Shown: piece after piece, positions 53,746 through 63,775 of the stretch
Position numbering within the stretch: the stretch's first letter is position 1
How the letters are laid out: every line of letters starts with the position of its first letter
Assembly: GCA_963971405.1 (NCBI GenBank)
Contig: OZ020492.1
Location: 12,326,151 to 12,390,150 of the forward strand
Reading direction: 5' to 3'
Length of the DNA: 64,000 bases
DNA from: Psococerastis gibbosa
Lineage: Eukaryota; Arthropoda; Insecta; Psocodea; Psocidae
Notes under the pieces: model-generated
Database searches by the model: none
What the model was told of the DNA's origin: nothing
The model's input: only the letters and a program-made list of their open reading frames with translations
Translations under genes and position numbers: made by a program

Positions 53746-53776
53746 CTATTGATTATTATCACAAAAAGTTCGTATT

Positions 53777-54240
53777 TTGCTCACTGTAGACCCCCTTTTT
53801 AAAGCCGTTAGAGTCCTCACTGTTCATGGCCAGTATGTCTTTCATTGTCTAATGGCCGTAAAGATGAATCCTGGATTGCCAGCTCGGAGTACAGTGCACT
53901 CCTATAATACCCGATCGGCAAAAGGGTTTGATATGCCTAGGTGTCGCCTAAACAAGTCGAGGGATTCTTATCCGATACTTGCACACCGGCTTTACAATAA
54001 GCTACTGTTTTTAGTAAGTCAGTTGGATCCAGCTTGTTTCAGAACATACATTAAGAGCAGACTTATTGAGGCCTCACTATATAATTTGGATGAGTACGAC
54101 CCCAGGAGCTGGACTATCTAAGTACCTCCCCTTCTTTCGTACAAAACCCTCTCGGGTGGCTATTTTTGTTTGACACGGTCGATCCGGCTCTGGCTGGTCA
54201 GGGACTCTAATTTTTGTATTGTATTGTATTGATGATGATT
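53777..54240 (+). pseudogene. LINE pol C-terminus and 3' UTR
   Basis: A 114-aa frame with FKAVRVLTVHGQYVFHCL at the front, HSYNTRSAKGF..PRCRLNKS in the middle, LAHRLYNKL and a C-terminal FRTYIKSRLIEASLYNLDEY. The LTV.G.Y.F..L, H.YNTR and YN.L order is the usual jockey/CR1/R1-type pol end. The stop at 54119-54121 is followed by a CCTCTCGGGTGG 3' UTR and a TTGTATTGTATTGTATTG tail (54215-54231). The reverse transcriptase domain is missing. The frame is intact but starts mid-domain. Confidence 0.82.
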
Positions 54241-54244
54241 TAAA

Positions 54245-55525
54245 TAATTTACTACTGAGAAACACGTGGGAAAATCGACTTCACTTTGAATAGTGAACGA
54301 AATGAATCTGGTAGTATTGCAGGTCTAAACTAATAAGTATATTCGGCTACCTAACAATAACAAAAGTCTGTGACATTACAAAGAGCATTCCGTGAAGCTT
54401 ATTTAAATCGATTTTTCAAACAACCTTGCTCTTTTACGTAATTCTCCAGCAATGTTAAATTAATAGCAATCCAATGTTTCGTTGGAGGCACACAACATTC
54501 AATCAGCTGTTGTTTTGGCAGACAGCCTACTGCTCAACTGACAGAAGTCATAATGGCTATAATCGTTTAATAACCGTTGGTTTTCCTTCCTACAAACGAT
54601 TTGCACAAACACATAGCCTCATAATACTCAGGGCTGAGATATTTGATGTAAAAAGCTTACCCATAAATAGAAATAACGAAATTTTCACGAATTATCGTTC
54701 GCAACGCTGAAGGCGATAAGCTAAACACGTTCGACGCATTATTTAATAATTTGCATAAATGTCAACCCATCGAAAACAAGCGAATATCATCACGATTCGC
54801 CAACATTTTGTTACTTTAAAGACTGTATACTTTCAATAAGGGAATGGTGATGCGTATTAACAAATGCAACGTTGTGGTAACTATAAATTAACAATATTTA
54901 ACACACTAAATAACAAGGGTAACATAAACAAATGAAAAGAAAACAAACTCTAGATTATTTAATACCAACATAACAAACTAAATCCCCACCCACACCCGCG
55001 ATGTAAATTTTATTTATTGCGTTGCTATAGAGGATATATAATTATTTTCGCATATATTTATTTTCATTATTTTAAAGTTAATTTCGATATTAACAATGAA
55101 CAAACTATGAATTTACGTTTGAAAATTTGATTATTTTGGTAGTGTTTTACCAAAGGACTAAAATTCATAGACTGCTGCAATGTACAGCGCCTCTACAGGA
55201 GCTGCTCAAAACGAAATTTCAAGCCAATGCCAATGAATGTCTGCATAAATTTAATTATGCAACCTTGTTCGTCCCTCATAAGAATCTTTTGCATGTTTTT
55301 TTCAGTTGTAAATCCATTGAAATCAATTATTATTTATCTCATAACAGGAAAGACCTATCGGATTATGGATTATCAGGTTGTGACGTCAGCGTCGGAACAA
55401 CGTCCAGATAGAAATGATAAGATAAGGCTAATTCAGTTGTCAAGTTAAATAGGCTAATTTTATCAATTGCGTGCCATCGTGATAATAAGTTTTGGTTTCA
55501 ATTTAGTTCGACCTCACCTCTTTGA
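54245..55525. other. no gene assigned
   Basis: Few recognisable repeats, unlike most of the window. Frames at 54474-54710 (78 codons) and 55127-55411 (94 codons) have no family motif. A GATAAGATAAGG word (GATA-factor type) at 55417-55428 and a TTCAGTTG word at 55432-55439 (initiator-like) lie about 90-110 bp before the exon candidate at 55528. Confidence 0.35.
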
Positions 55526-55527
55526 CA

Positions 55528-55582
55528 ATGCGTTTTATAATAATATTGCTATGTATGCTTGCGTTTATAGTGTACACCCACG
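55528..55582 (+). CDS. candidate signal-peptide first exon
   Basis: ATG at 55528 opens MRFIIILLCMLAFIVYTH (18 codons plus one base), a short charged start then a strong hydrophobic core, as in secreted-peptide leaders. It is followed directly by a textbook donor, CACG|GTAAGA, at 55582/55583. A is at -3 of the ATG (GACAATGC), a fair Kozak context. The downstream exon is not certain. One possible acceptor, TTGCACAG at 56188-56195, would give a 32-residue product with a Lys/Arg-rich end, but the site is weak. A secreted peptide is an inference from the leader and donor alone. Confidence 0.42.
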
Positions 55583-55829
55583 GTAAGACTAATATTTATT
55601 CCTTCCCCCTTTCTTACATTACAATCCTGCTGGGCATAGCGCCACTGCCCGGGATAGGCCATAAAAACCTTCTATTTATCTAGATGAATAGGTCCATCAG
55701 ATAAGCCATAGGGTTTCCGCATTTAGCAGGGATGAGAATTCGGAGTTTCTAGTTCTCTACCTTGTCCTCTCTCTAATAGGCCCATTTTGATATTAGGAGG
55801 CAGAAATTTTCGATTGATATAATGCAATA

Positions 55830-56085
55830 ATAGACTCGTATCTGTACTTGGTTAATAAGTCATGCTTTCGCCTGTTTCATTGCGTCAATGGTAAGCTTGT
55901 CCATTATCGCTTGTAGTAAGTGTAGGTGGACACCGAGGATGTATACCAGTTTGCCAATGGCCAAAAATTCATACAGAAACAATAGACGTAATGTCCGAAA
56001 TCCATGGGGTAGTTGGCATCGGACAAGGGACATATCGGCCACTATAAGTAGGCCTAGGTCATAAAAAGTACTTCAGGACACTATT
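55830..56085 (-). mobile_element. SINE-3 copy, near full length
   Basis: AATAGACTCGTATCTGTACTTGGTTAATAAGTCATGCTTTCGCCTG, GCGTCAATGGTAAGCTTGTCC, TTGCCAATGGCCAAAAATTCATAC, CGGCCACTATAAGTAGGCCTAGGTCATAAAAAGTAC. Shares the whole arrangement with 15172-15430. Confidence 0.86.
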
Positions 56086-56089
56086 ACTA

Positions 56090-56395
56090 CTAAGTATAAC
56101 AATAATAAGTATTCATAATTTCTTTAATTGTCAAAGCCGAAAGGTCTGTAGCATATCGGCATTTGTTTGAAAAAAAAGCTTCATTTATTGCACAGACACT
56201 GATTCGAGCAAAGGAATTAAAAAAAAACGCAAGATTTGATTCCCCTCCATCGCCGCTCAGTGGAACGGAGGGTCAAAAGACACACGATTTCTTAAATTGT
56301 ACCTTTTTTACAAGCCCTGTTTTGCTACCACAACCGCCCGTAAACAGCTTGATCACTTTCACTTCTGGTTGAAGGGCAATTAATTATTGCAATAC
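56090..56395. other. no gene assigned
   Basis: A plus frame of 69 codons at 56163-56372 starts in an A run and shows no motif. It contains the weak acceptor discussed with the 55528 exon. Confidence 0.3.
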
Positions 56396-56400
56396 GTGAT

Positions 56401-56545
56401 AAACGCTGAAAGGATGAGTTGGAAACTGACCTTCGCGAGTTGAGAGTCCATAATTGGTGGAGCGTAGTACAAAACCGAGATGACTGGAGGAGTGTTGTCG
56501 AGCAGGCCAAAGCTCATCAAGGGCTGTAGAGCCAGAAGAAGAATG
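56401..56545 (+). pseudogene. LINE pol C-terminus with GAAGAA tail
   Basis: KDELETDLRELRVHNWWS and RDDWRSVVEQAKAHQGL then a stop and AGCCAGAAGAAGAA. It has one in-frame stop or frame change, as at 36295-36447, and is the closest relative of that copy. Confidence 0.8.
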
Positions 56546-56593
56546 CGTGATTAACGCAAGAGGATAAATTATCTCGTTCGAGCCCTTCTTGAA

Positions 56594-56809
56594 CTAATCT
56601 TCGGTCCATGAAAAACTTTCCTCCTTCTGCTTCAGCCAACGCTCGTCAATGGCTGGTAGGCCATTTGACCTTGTGCCGTATAGTAGAGCTGGGCCATTCC
56701 CTTCTGTGTCGAAGTGCGGTTTTGTAAATCTACGCCATTGCAGCTGAATAGGTGATCGGCGTTTTCTTCCCCTTGGAAGGCGGCTATTCCACCGGCAAAT
56801 TTGCTTCAC
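56594..56809 (-). other. 71-codon frame of unknown status
   Basis: A minus frame with a MKQICRWNSRLPRGRKRRSP start and GNGPALLYGTRSNGLPAIDE later. The sequence is less repetitive than its surroundings, but the first codons lie within the end of MITE-B (56779 onward). It could be a real exon run by chance into the element, or coincidence. Confidence 0.2.
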
Positions 56810-57297
56810 TAAAATTCACTTGTGTTCGGAGATTTTCTGTTTGTTTTATTTTAATGAGAATATTATGTAGATCTATTATAAATTAAGTTATAATATTATT
56901 AATGATGTCTGCTACCATATTATAATTTTACGTATAATAGATACGTTAAGTATCTACATAATAGTCTCCTTAAAATAAAAGAACCGGTCCGAGTTTACTC
57001 GAACATGCTTTCCAATTTATCAAAATTAGTAGATATAGAAAATGAGTAATTTCATGGTAAATAATTTTCCTATGGTTAAATTTCCGGTATCTCGGAAAAC
57101 AGACATTTCGTAAAAACCACTTTTTTGGGTTCCTGGGACCTTAAAACGTGTAAATCCGTTGAAATCTCGGAATCGAACATTTCGACCGTCACAAAGCTTT
57201 CCTTATACTACGTATAAATTGGAAAGCAACAAACAAAAAATTTCAAAACACAAGTAAATTTTAGTGAAGCAAATTTGCCGGTGGAATAACCGCCGAA
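56776..57297. mobile_element. MITE-B, split by Family A
   Basis: Ends GGCGGCTATTCCACCGGCAAATTTGC and inverse GCAAATTTGCCGGTGGAATAACCGCC at 56779 and 57294, flanked by GAA on both sides (56776-56778 and 57295-57297). Inner words ATTATGTAGAT and TATTATAAATTAAGTTATAATA are shared with the copy at 58874-59051. A short Family A derivative is inserted at 56976-57231. Confidence 0.8.
56976..57231 (-). mobile_element. Family A, internally deleted, nested
   Basis: AGAACCGGTCCGAGTTTACTCG, TTCATGGTAAATAATTTTCC, then a jump to AGACATTTCGTAAAAACCACTTTTTTGGGTTCC and GTATAAATTGGAAAGCAA. About 620 bp of the middle are missing relative to 8290-9165, including both G run and GACA repeat. Confidence 0.88.
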
Positions 57298-57299
57298 GC

Positions 57300-58595
57300 A
57301 GAGGGGGTGAATCAGCTATGCCTATTCAGTGGAGGTGGCTCTGGAGATAGTCGTGTCCTGTGGTTATTAGGGACGCTGCAACAGCGATGCCCCGGCGCAA
57401 GTTACTAGGGATGGTTTTTGCAAGAAGCGGATCCCATTGCTTGCCAGCTGCTCACACTTTCCAGGCATTCGTGGTCACGCTGTGGGTACCTCGACGCTAT
57501 CATAAAAAAACAGAAAGAGTAGTCACGCTTTAAAGCTGATTTAGAATGGCCAAACTCATCGGTAAAATTATACAAATACAGCTGACGCCAGTTGTAAGCC
57601 TCCTGTTCGGGCGCTTTGGGACAAGGATGATTTTTTTGGCAGTGAAATTAAACTGTTATCTGCTTAGGAGTTTGTTCTTTTAAGAAGAGTGGATACAGTG
57701 CCTTCGCCCAGTTACTGTGAATTTCAATTAGCGTTTGAATGCCATCCTTCCCACCAACCGCGGCAATTTTTCTTTTCTTGCAACTCCAGAATTCTCAATT
57801 CTGTTTCAGCTCATATCTGAAAACACAATTAAAATATGCCTTAATAGCCTATCAGAATATATGTATAATATGTATTAGATGCAATTATTTCAGTATAGAA
57901 ATTGGGATGGTAATCGATAAAGTACGCAGTTGTTTACTGGCAAACGGTATTAATTGTTTTAATTTGCTAATTATAGTAGACCGGTTAACAGTGGAAGAGT
58001 ATTAACATTAAGAGTGTACAGGCCGTAGAATGGTGTTTGGACCTAAAGCAATAGGGCCTTTTAAGCATGTTTAATTAATGCCTTTATTACATATCTACCA
58101 TGATAACAAAGGTAAAGATGTGGGGTATAATATTAACGATTTACAATTTTGATATATTTAGTCACTACGGAGAAAAAAATTGTTAAAAAAGGCCAAAAAA
58201 TAAAACAGAACAGGGAATTTGAGATCTTACCGTTGGTAATGTGGCACTACAACATATATTTAAGGCAACTAAATTACAATATCTAAGAAATTAATGAATC
58301 ACATTTTACTAATTTCCATTAATAGCATAATAAATAAATTATTTATATTATCTGTTTACATTTCAAATAAGATGGCTGAGAACAGAAAGCTCATCTGTTG
58401 TGAAACTAAGCACAATCGACGTGAACAATGTTGTAGGTAATTTCCAGAAGATGTCGCACTGATTTATATGTCGCAGTTTTGGTTTTGTTCTGTTACGTTG
58501 TTAGCATTGCGTTCAGAGCTTGTAAACAAAGTAATTTGTTAACTCTCGCATTATTTCATATTTTATGATTTTGTCCATTGTTTTCTTGGCGTACT
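57300..58595. other. 5' flank of transposase/nuclease gene
   Basis: No supported coding sequence. It ends in TTCTGTTACGTTGTTAGCATTGCGTTCAGAGC (58488-58519) before exon 1; there is no clear TATA box near it. The plus frame at 57739-58005 is not supported. I found no inverse of the 3' flank (62508-62610) here, so no TIR for the gene is proposed. Confidence 0.4.
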
Positions 58596-58599
58596 GAGA

Positions 58600-58706
58600 A
58601 TGGGTAAATTTAAAGGCCAGAAGGAATATGAAAAAAATAGACGGACGCGAGCATATCGGAAAGGGTTTAAAGGCGTAGCACCCCATAAAAAAAAGGAAAT
58701 GGAACG
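58600..58706 (+). CDS. exon 1 of Mutator/YqaJ fusion gene
   Basis: ATG at 58600 (AGAATGG context with A at -3 and G at +4) encodes 35 codons plus two bases, MGKFKGQKEYEKNRRTRAYR followed by KGFKGVAPHKKKEME. It is Lys/Arg-rich, as expected of a nuclear localisation or DNA-binding N-terminus. The donor is ACG|GTTAGT at 58706/58707. Splicing to the acceptor at 59953/59954 completes an Arg codon (CG plus G) and enters the long downstream frame with no stop. Without splicing, the frame reads on to a stop at 58813-58815. The phase match is seen directly; use of this exon is inferred. Confidence 0.72.
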
Positions 58707-59953
58707 GTTAGTACATGTTGTTATAAGAAATGTAGTACGTATCTGTAATTGCTATTTATGTCTAGATAGATCGACAGCCAATTTAAAGAGGATAGTGATC
58801 TTTCGTTCTAAGTGAGATTTGTATGTGGGGACCTCATTTTTATTGTAACCAGTCAGGAGCAACCATGGGCATAGGCGGCTATTGCATTTGTCAATATTCC
58901 CACATTTGTGCATCAATAATTGATGCGATTTTTCTTTGAATGAGACTATTATGTAGATACTTAACTTATCTATTATAAATTAAGTTATAATATGGTAGAG
59001 ACTTATTATTGATGCATAAATGAGGGAATATCGGCAAGTGGAATAGCCGCCATATCATTTATAAACATACATGTATCAATCTTGGGAGACTTTGTGCCTT
59101 GGTTACCTGGTCACAAGCTTTGTTTCGGGGAAAAACCTACTTCCAGACTGATTCTGATGAATTAAGTGTTTTAAAAATTCATTCAATTTTTTTATCCAGA
59201 GAGAAAGAAGTGATTGTTACAGAGTTACAAATTTCGAATTGTTTTCTCTGAAATAGGGCTCTATATTAGACAGGTATTGTCATCCGCCACATTATATCCA
59301 TTATAAGTCTGGTGTATAAGCCAAGCATTGGGTGTTTACCTATTTATTTTTAGAAATTTATCGTTGTTTATTTATTATTATTTAAAAAAACGTGCTACCA
59401 ATTAGGGAAGTGTTTAATAAAAAAATACTAAAACGTGTATTAGTTTTTTCAATATTTCTCAACCTCTTACTTTTCTTACAATACTTACCATATAGGAATT
59501 AGGATACAACATGGCGGATGACAATACCCGGGTATATAGTGCCTTACTCTTAAATTAGCATTTGCATTTGAGCAGTAAATATAGTGAAATTGAAGCAAGT
59601 AGACTAAGTGTTGTTCGTCACTACATTTACGAGTCCTATTATTATATTACGATCGGGCGTACCCCAGGCAATGCAAAGTGGAAATATCTAGCGGCTAATC
59701 CTTCCACCACCGAAAAGAGACCAACGACTTAAACAGTTCAACGACCTTTGGGTCAGCACCGACCATTGCGTCTGATTGGCAGAACACTGGGCCCAGAAAC
59801 TGAGTCTCTACCTCGGAGACGAAAAAATAACTACAATATATACAATGTGTATCCCCAATTGTGATTGCATGAACAGTAGAGTATAATCAAACCATGGTGT
59901 AAGCTTATACAATATTCACTGCTGTTATATTTATGTCTAATACTTTTTTGTAG
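58707..59953 (+). other. predicted intron, 1.25 kb
   Basis: GTTAGT donor, TTTTTTGTAG acceptor preceded by TGTCTAATACTTTTTTG. It contains MITE-B (58874-59051) and otherwise unassigned AT-rich sequence. Confidence 0.65.
58871..59054. mobile_element. MITE-B, intronic copy
   Basis: 178 bp with GGCGGCTATTGCATTTGTC.ATATTCCC ends and inverse GGGAATATCGGCAAGTGGAATAGCCGCC, flanked by ATA on each side (58871-58873 and 59052-59054). Inner arms TGTGCATCAATAAT and TTATTGATGCATAAATG. Confidence 0.84.
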
Positions 59954-62507
59954 GGTTGATAATTATCTTAAAAGAGAAGGTGTTATTTTAACATCCACGC
60001 CAGACGACGTATCTGACAGCCTTAATCTTGCTGGCCCAATTGCTATGGAGGAAGAGGGCCCAGCTGATGAGACAGTCATTAGCAATCAATCCATTGGGGC
60101 CGATGAGCCCAGCCCATTTCTTATGGAGGAAGAGGACCCAGTTAATGAGACTGTTGGCAATCAGTCCATCGGGGCCGATGAGCCCAACACAATTTTGCCA
60201 ACTGGTACTTTACCAGGCAACAGGATTGTTAACTTGGCTCACCTCTTCACCCAATTAAAAAATGACGTGCACAAACCATTCATGTGCACTATTGCTGACA
60301 TGGACTTCATAAGGGAGGTGCCCATAAAAAAGCACAGCATAATGACGGTGCAGTTGCTATTTCAATGCCGCATGTGCAACTCCACTAGAAAATACGCCCT
60401 TCAGCCTAACGATGAAAACATCGAAGGTAATTTGGTGAACGGCGTGATATCTGGTGGTGTGGGCTTTGCAGCCGCTGAACCAATTTTTGCTGCGTTGAAC
60501 ATCCCTTTCATGAGTGAGAGAAAATTTATGAAAGAGGGACTGAAAGTGTCCGAGCGAATTGGAGCTAGCCTTTCTCAGTCCATGGCTGCAGCTGCGGCTG
60601 AAGAAAAACAGTTAGCTTTAGAAGCTGGAGACGTCTTGCCAGATGGCACTCCTTTTATTACAGTTGTGGCTGATGGAATGTGGGCTAAGAGGTCATATAA
60701 GACGAAATATAATTCGTTGTCGGGGATGGCGTCAATTATTGGGTACAGGACAAGGAAAGTTGTTTTTGTGGGCACGCGTAATAAGTTCTGCTCCTTGTGT
60801 TGTAGAGAAAAAAAAACGGGGAAGAAGGCGCCCCACAAATGCTTTAGGAACTGGAAACGTTCCTCAACTGCCATGGAAGCTGATATAATTGTTGAGGGAT
60901 TTCGGCGGAGCATACAGACGCAAGGCATTGCTTACACGAGGCTCATTGGTGATGGGGATTCAAGTGTTATGAAGCGTCTATTAGGGGCACAGCCGTACGG
61001 ATTTACCGTTGCAATAAAAAAAGTGGAATGCCGCAACCATTTACTCAGAAATATGGACGGCCACTTGCGTGGGTTTTTGAAGGCGACTAAGTTCCCCATA
61101 GCAGAGCGAAAAGCCTTAGCATCCAACGTTTTCCGCTTTCGCCAGGCTGTGAGAGGCGCGATTAAGCATTGGAAAAATGCAGCTGGCCTTTCATCAATTC
61201 GTTGTGAGGGATTGCACAAGGACATTTTAAATGCCCCTAAACACATACTTGGTCTTCATCATGATTGCCTGGAGTACTATTGCAAAGAGAAAGGCGTAAA
61301 TGAGTCCAGCTTGTACAATGTGATGACAAAATCTGGCCTAGCTGATGATTTGATAAGATTGATGACCAGGGTCGCACACCATGCTGATTCACTCTTGCTT
61401 GATGTTGACAGCAATCTATGCGAACAACTCAATAGCCTAGCAAATAAATTAATTGGTGGCAAGAGAATTTTTTATGGTGCTCGCGGAAGTTACAACATGA
61501 GAATGGAAGCCGCATGTCTTCAATTTAACGAGGGTGCCTTTTTAGCAGATGTCGCACGGCGTATTTGTAACATTCGAACCCCAGGGAGTAGAACGAAGGG
61601 ATACGTTTCACGGGCAAAATTAAGAACGGAACATAACAGGCGACGGCGAGAACTGTTTAAAAGAAGCAAACCGACTCAGTGGAAAGAAGAAGCAGGTCCA
61701 GATGAAGATTACGGGGACGTTGAGGATATTCCAGATATCCCAGAATCGCAGTTGCGTCAGAGTAAAGAGCGTTTCCTAGAAGAGTTGAGTTCTGTTGATC
61801 CGGAAGAATTACAGTTGAGGACAATGGGTCAAGACCTTTCGGAAGATTGGATGGTGGAAAGGGTGAAACGCCTCACTGCTTCAAATTTTGGTAAAGTGAT
61901 GTGCTTAAGGCCAACGACCTCAACCCGAAACACTGTGAAGTCGATCCTGTACAGTGATATTTCACGGACTCAAGCCGTAAAGTTTGCGAAAACGAACGAG
62001 GATTTGGCCCGGGAAATATTTTGCTGCAAAAACGGCAAGAAAGTGAAAAAATGTGGTCTCTTTGTTGATCCCACGTATCCCTTTCTCGCTGCTTCGCCCG
62101 ACGGATTAGTTTGTGGAGAGGATGCTCTACTGGAGATAAAATGTTTGTGGGCAGCCACAAAAGCTGAGACGACGTCGCTGGCAGATGCTGTCAGGCAGAA
62201 GAAGACTGCAATGTTGAAACTTGGCGAAAAAGGTGTCGTCCAGCTTAAACCAAAAAGTTACTGGCACTACCAGATACAGGGGCAGCTGAACATTTTGAAG
62301 GTGAATAAGTGCTACCTTTTCATATACACGCCTCATTGGCAAGAGGTCATTGAAGTTACCAGGGACCAGAGTCTTTGGCGTTCAGTCATGGTGCCAAAAC
62401 TCGAGAGGTTTTACAAGGAAGCCTTATTATGCGAAATTGTTTCACCACGGTACACCCTTGCAGAGCGGACTAACGACATCAGACAGGCCTTTCTAAGTGT
62501 TTTTTAG
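59954..62507 (+). CDS. Mutator-like transposase fused to YqaJ exonuclease
   Basis: Exon 2 of an 886-aa model; the first in-frame ATG is at 60045, so an unspliced reading gives 820 aa. Residue numbers are for the 886-aa model. Residues 67-115 hold a tandem duplication around MEEE...SNQSIGADEP. A CRMC and a CSLCCREK...HKC cluster suggest zinc binding. A Mutator-type transposase core follows: VVADGMW (D276), LIGDGDSS (D369, D371), the family word VECRNHLLRN, and SNLCEQLNSL (E526) as the likely third acidic residue. A hinge rich in Arg, Glu and Asp follows. The C-terminal third has RLTASNFGKV, FLAASPDGLV (D752), LLEIKC (E763, K765) and YWHYQIQGQLN, the YqaJ-like PD-(D/E)XK exonuclease pattern. 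The frame is open to TAG at 62505. Expected roles are DNA strand transfer and end resection; activity is inferred. Confidence 0.9.
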
Positions 62508-62612
62508 AATTAGTGCTCGCCCATTCTCAGTCCTTCCCTCTCTTTGCCATAACGGCGGTCTTTTAGAATTAACAGCCCGTAGGAAATTGGCAGCCCGATA
62601 TTTAGTACCTTT
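62508..62612. other. 3' flank of fusion gene
   Basis: About 105 bp with no AATAAA and no recognisable terminator, up to the next Family A copy. AGAATTA occurs at 62506-62512 and 62564-62570. Confidence 0.4.
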
Positions 62613-63260
62613 TATTGCTTTCCAATTTATACGTAGCCTAGTATAAGGAAAGCTTTGTGATGGTCGAAATTTTCGATTTCGAGATTTCAACGGATTTACA
62701 CGTTTTGAGGTCTCAGGAACCAAAAAAAATCTTTTTACGAAATGACTGTCTGTAGCTCTGTCTGTCTGTCTGTTCATCGATTTCCGGGCAAACTACTCGG
62801 CCGATTTTGATGATATTTGGTATGTAGGTTTACAAAAATCATACCTCGAGACAATTTTTTTTAAATGGGGCTTACTCAATTTGGGGGGGGGGGGTTATTT
62901 TCAAAAATCTCCAAAAAAACGTCTAACAATTTATTTCTCAAATACGGCTCCAACGATTTCTTCTAAATTCACATACAGTATATTGCAGTCGCCATTAATG
63001 TTTACAATATGGGGGGGGGGGGGGGGTCGCTTGCCCCTTGATAGTTTCTGTCTGGGGGTAAAAAAATAAAAATAACTAAATTTGAATGAAAAATGACTAA
63101 AAAATAATTTCTCTGCGAAACCTTTCTATCGATGATGTCTACCTTCAGGCATGAATTATGTGTTTAATTGAGTAACGAAACCGAGCAGGTTGCTTTCGCA
63201 AAAATCTATTTGGTTTTGTGGAAAAAAGGTTTTTTATTTTTAAATGATAGAAAATTCACG
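62613..63260 (+). mobile_element. Family A copy, about three quarters
   Basis: TTGCTTTCCAATTTATACGTAGCCTAGTATAAGG, CAACGGATTTACACGTTTTGAGG, TCTG repeat (62745-62773), a G12 run (62882-62893), a G18 run (63010-63026), GGTCGCTTGCCCCTTGATAG, CCTTTCTATCGATGATG, TTGAGTAACGAAACCGAGCAGGTTGC. It stops before the ACCGGTTC end. It lies about 105 bp after the fusion gene. Confidence 0.85.
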
Positions 63261-63319
63261 GTGAAACGCATTGCGTATTATAAATTACCGAGAATAAATT
63301 ATTATCGTGTTTATGAAAA

Positions 63320-63445
63320 AACTAGAACTTCAAAAATTAAAAATACTTTATTATACGATGCATGAAGTAGTCTTCTAGAACTTAAGTGGGCCAAATCTTT
63401 ATGAACTTGCTTAGTTAATTAAATAATAAATAAAATGTTAAATTT
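63320..63445. mobile_element. half copy of 34810-type MITE
   Basis: GATGCATGAAGTAGTCTTCTAGAAC, GGGCCAAATCTTTATGAACTTGCTTAGTTAATTAAATAATAAATAAAAT match the right half of 34810-35205. Confidence 0.68.
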
Positions 63446-63544
63446 AATTTCCAATTTCCCTAAGGGCTGTACACTGTTAATGCCTGCTTTGAGCTCTGCT
63501 ATTTCCCGGGATTGATGAAAATTCCCAAATTTTTGAGGGGGGGG

Positions 63545-63775
63545 GCTATAATCCTTAAAAGAGTCCTCAAGGTTCTGGATGAAAAGGATATCCTGCGTCC
63601 AGAACCTTTTGGTATCCGGAAAGGCTGTAGCACACAACAGCAGATTATTAGACTCACTGAGTAGATTAAAAAACAATGGGGCCACAATGCGCCAATTCTT
63701 TGAGGCTATACTCCTTAAAAGAGTCCTAAGGGTTCTGGATGAAAAGGATATCCCTCACAGGGCTTTCATTTGATA
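63545..63775 (+). pseudogene. jockey-like RT debris, duplicated segment
   Basis: A readable frame gives ILRPEPFGIRKGCSTQQQIIRLTE, the (Q/P)FGFR.G.ST..Q..R block that starts many jockey-type reverse transcriptase domains. The preceding ILKRVLKVLDEKDI-like segment recurs, so CTTAAAAGAGTCCT.A.GGTTCTGGATG occurs at about 63555 and 63715. Frames break between the pieces. Confidence 0.68.

Noticed and set aside
58707-58815. Unspliced extension of exon 1 to the stop at 58813-58815 as a 71-aa gene
   Set aside because: The basic segment ends at a good donor and the phase fits the acceptor at 59953; composition changes after the donor.
60575-61246. Minus frames of 117 and 104 aa
   Set aside because: They are shadows of the fusion gene on the other strand.
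57300-62612. Terminal inverted repeats around the fusion gene
   Set aside because: I compared the 3' flank with the 5' flank by eye and found no convincing inverse match.
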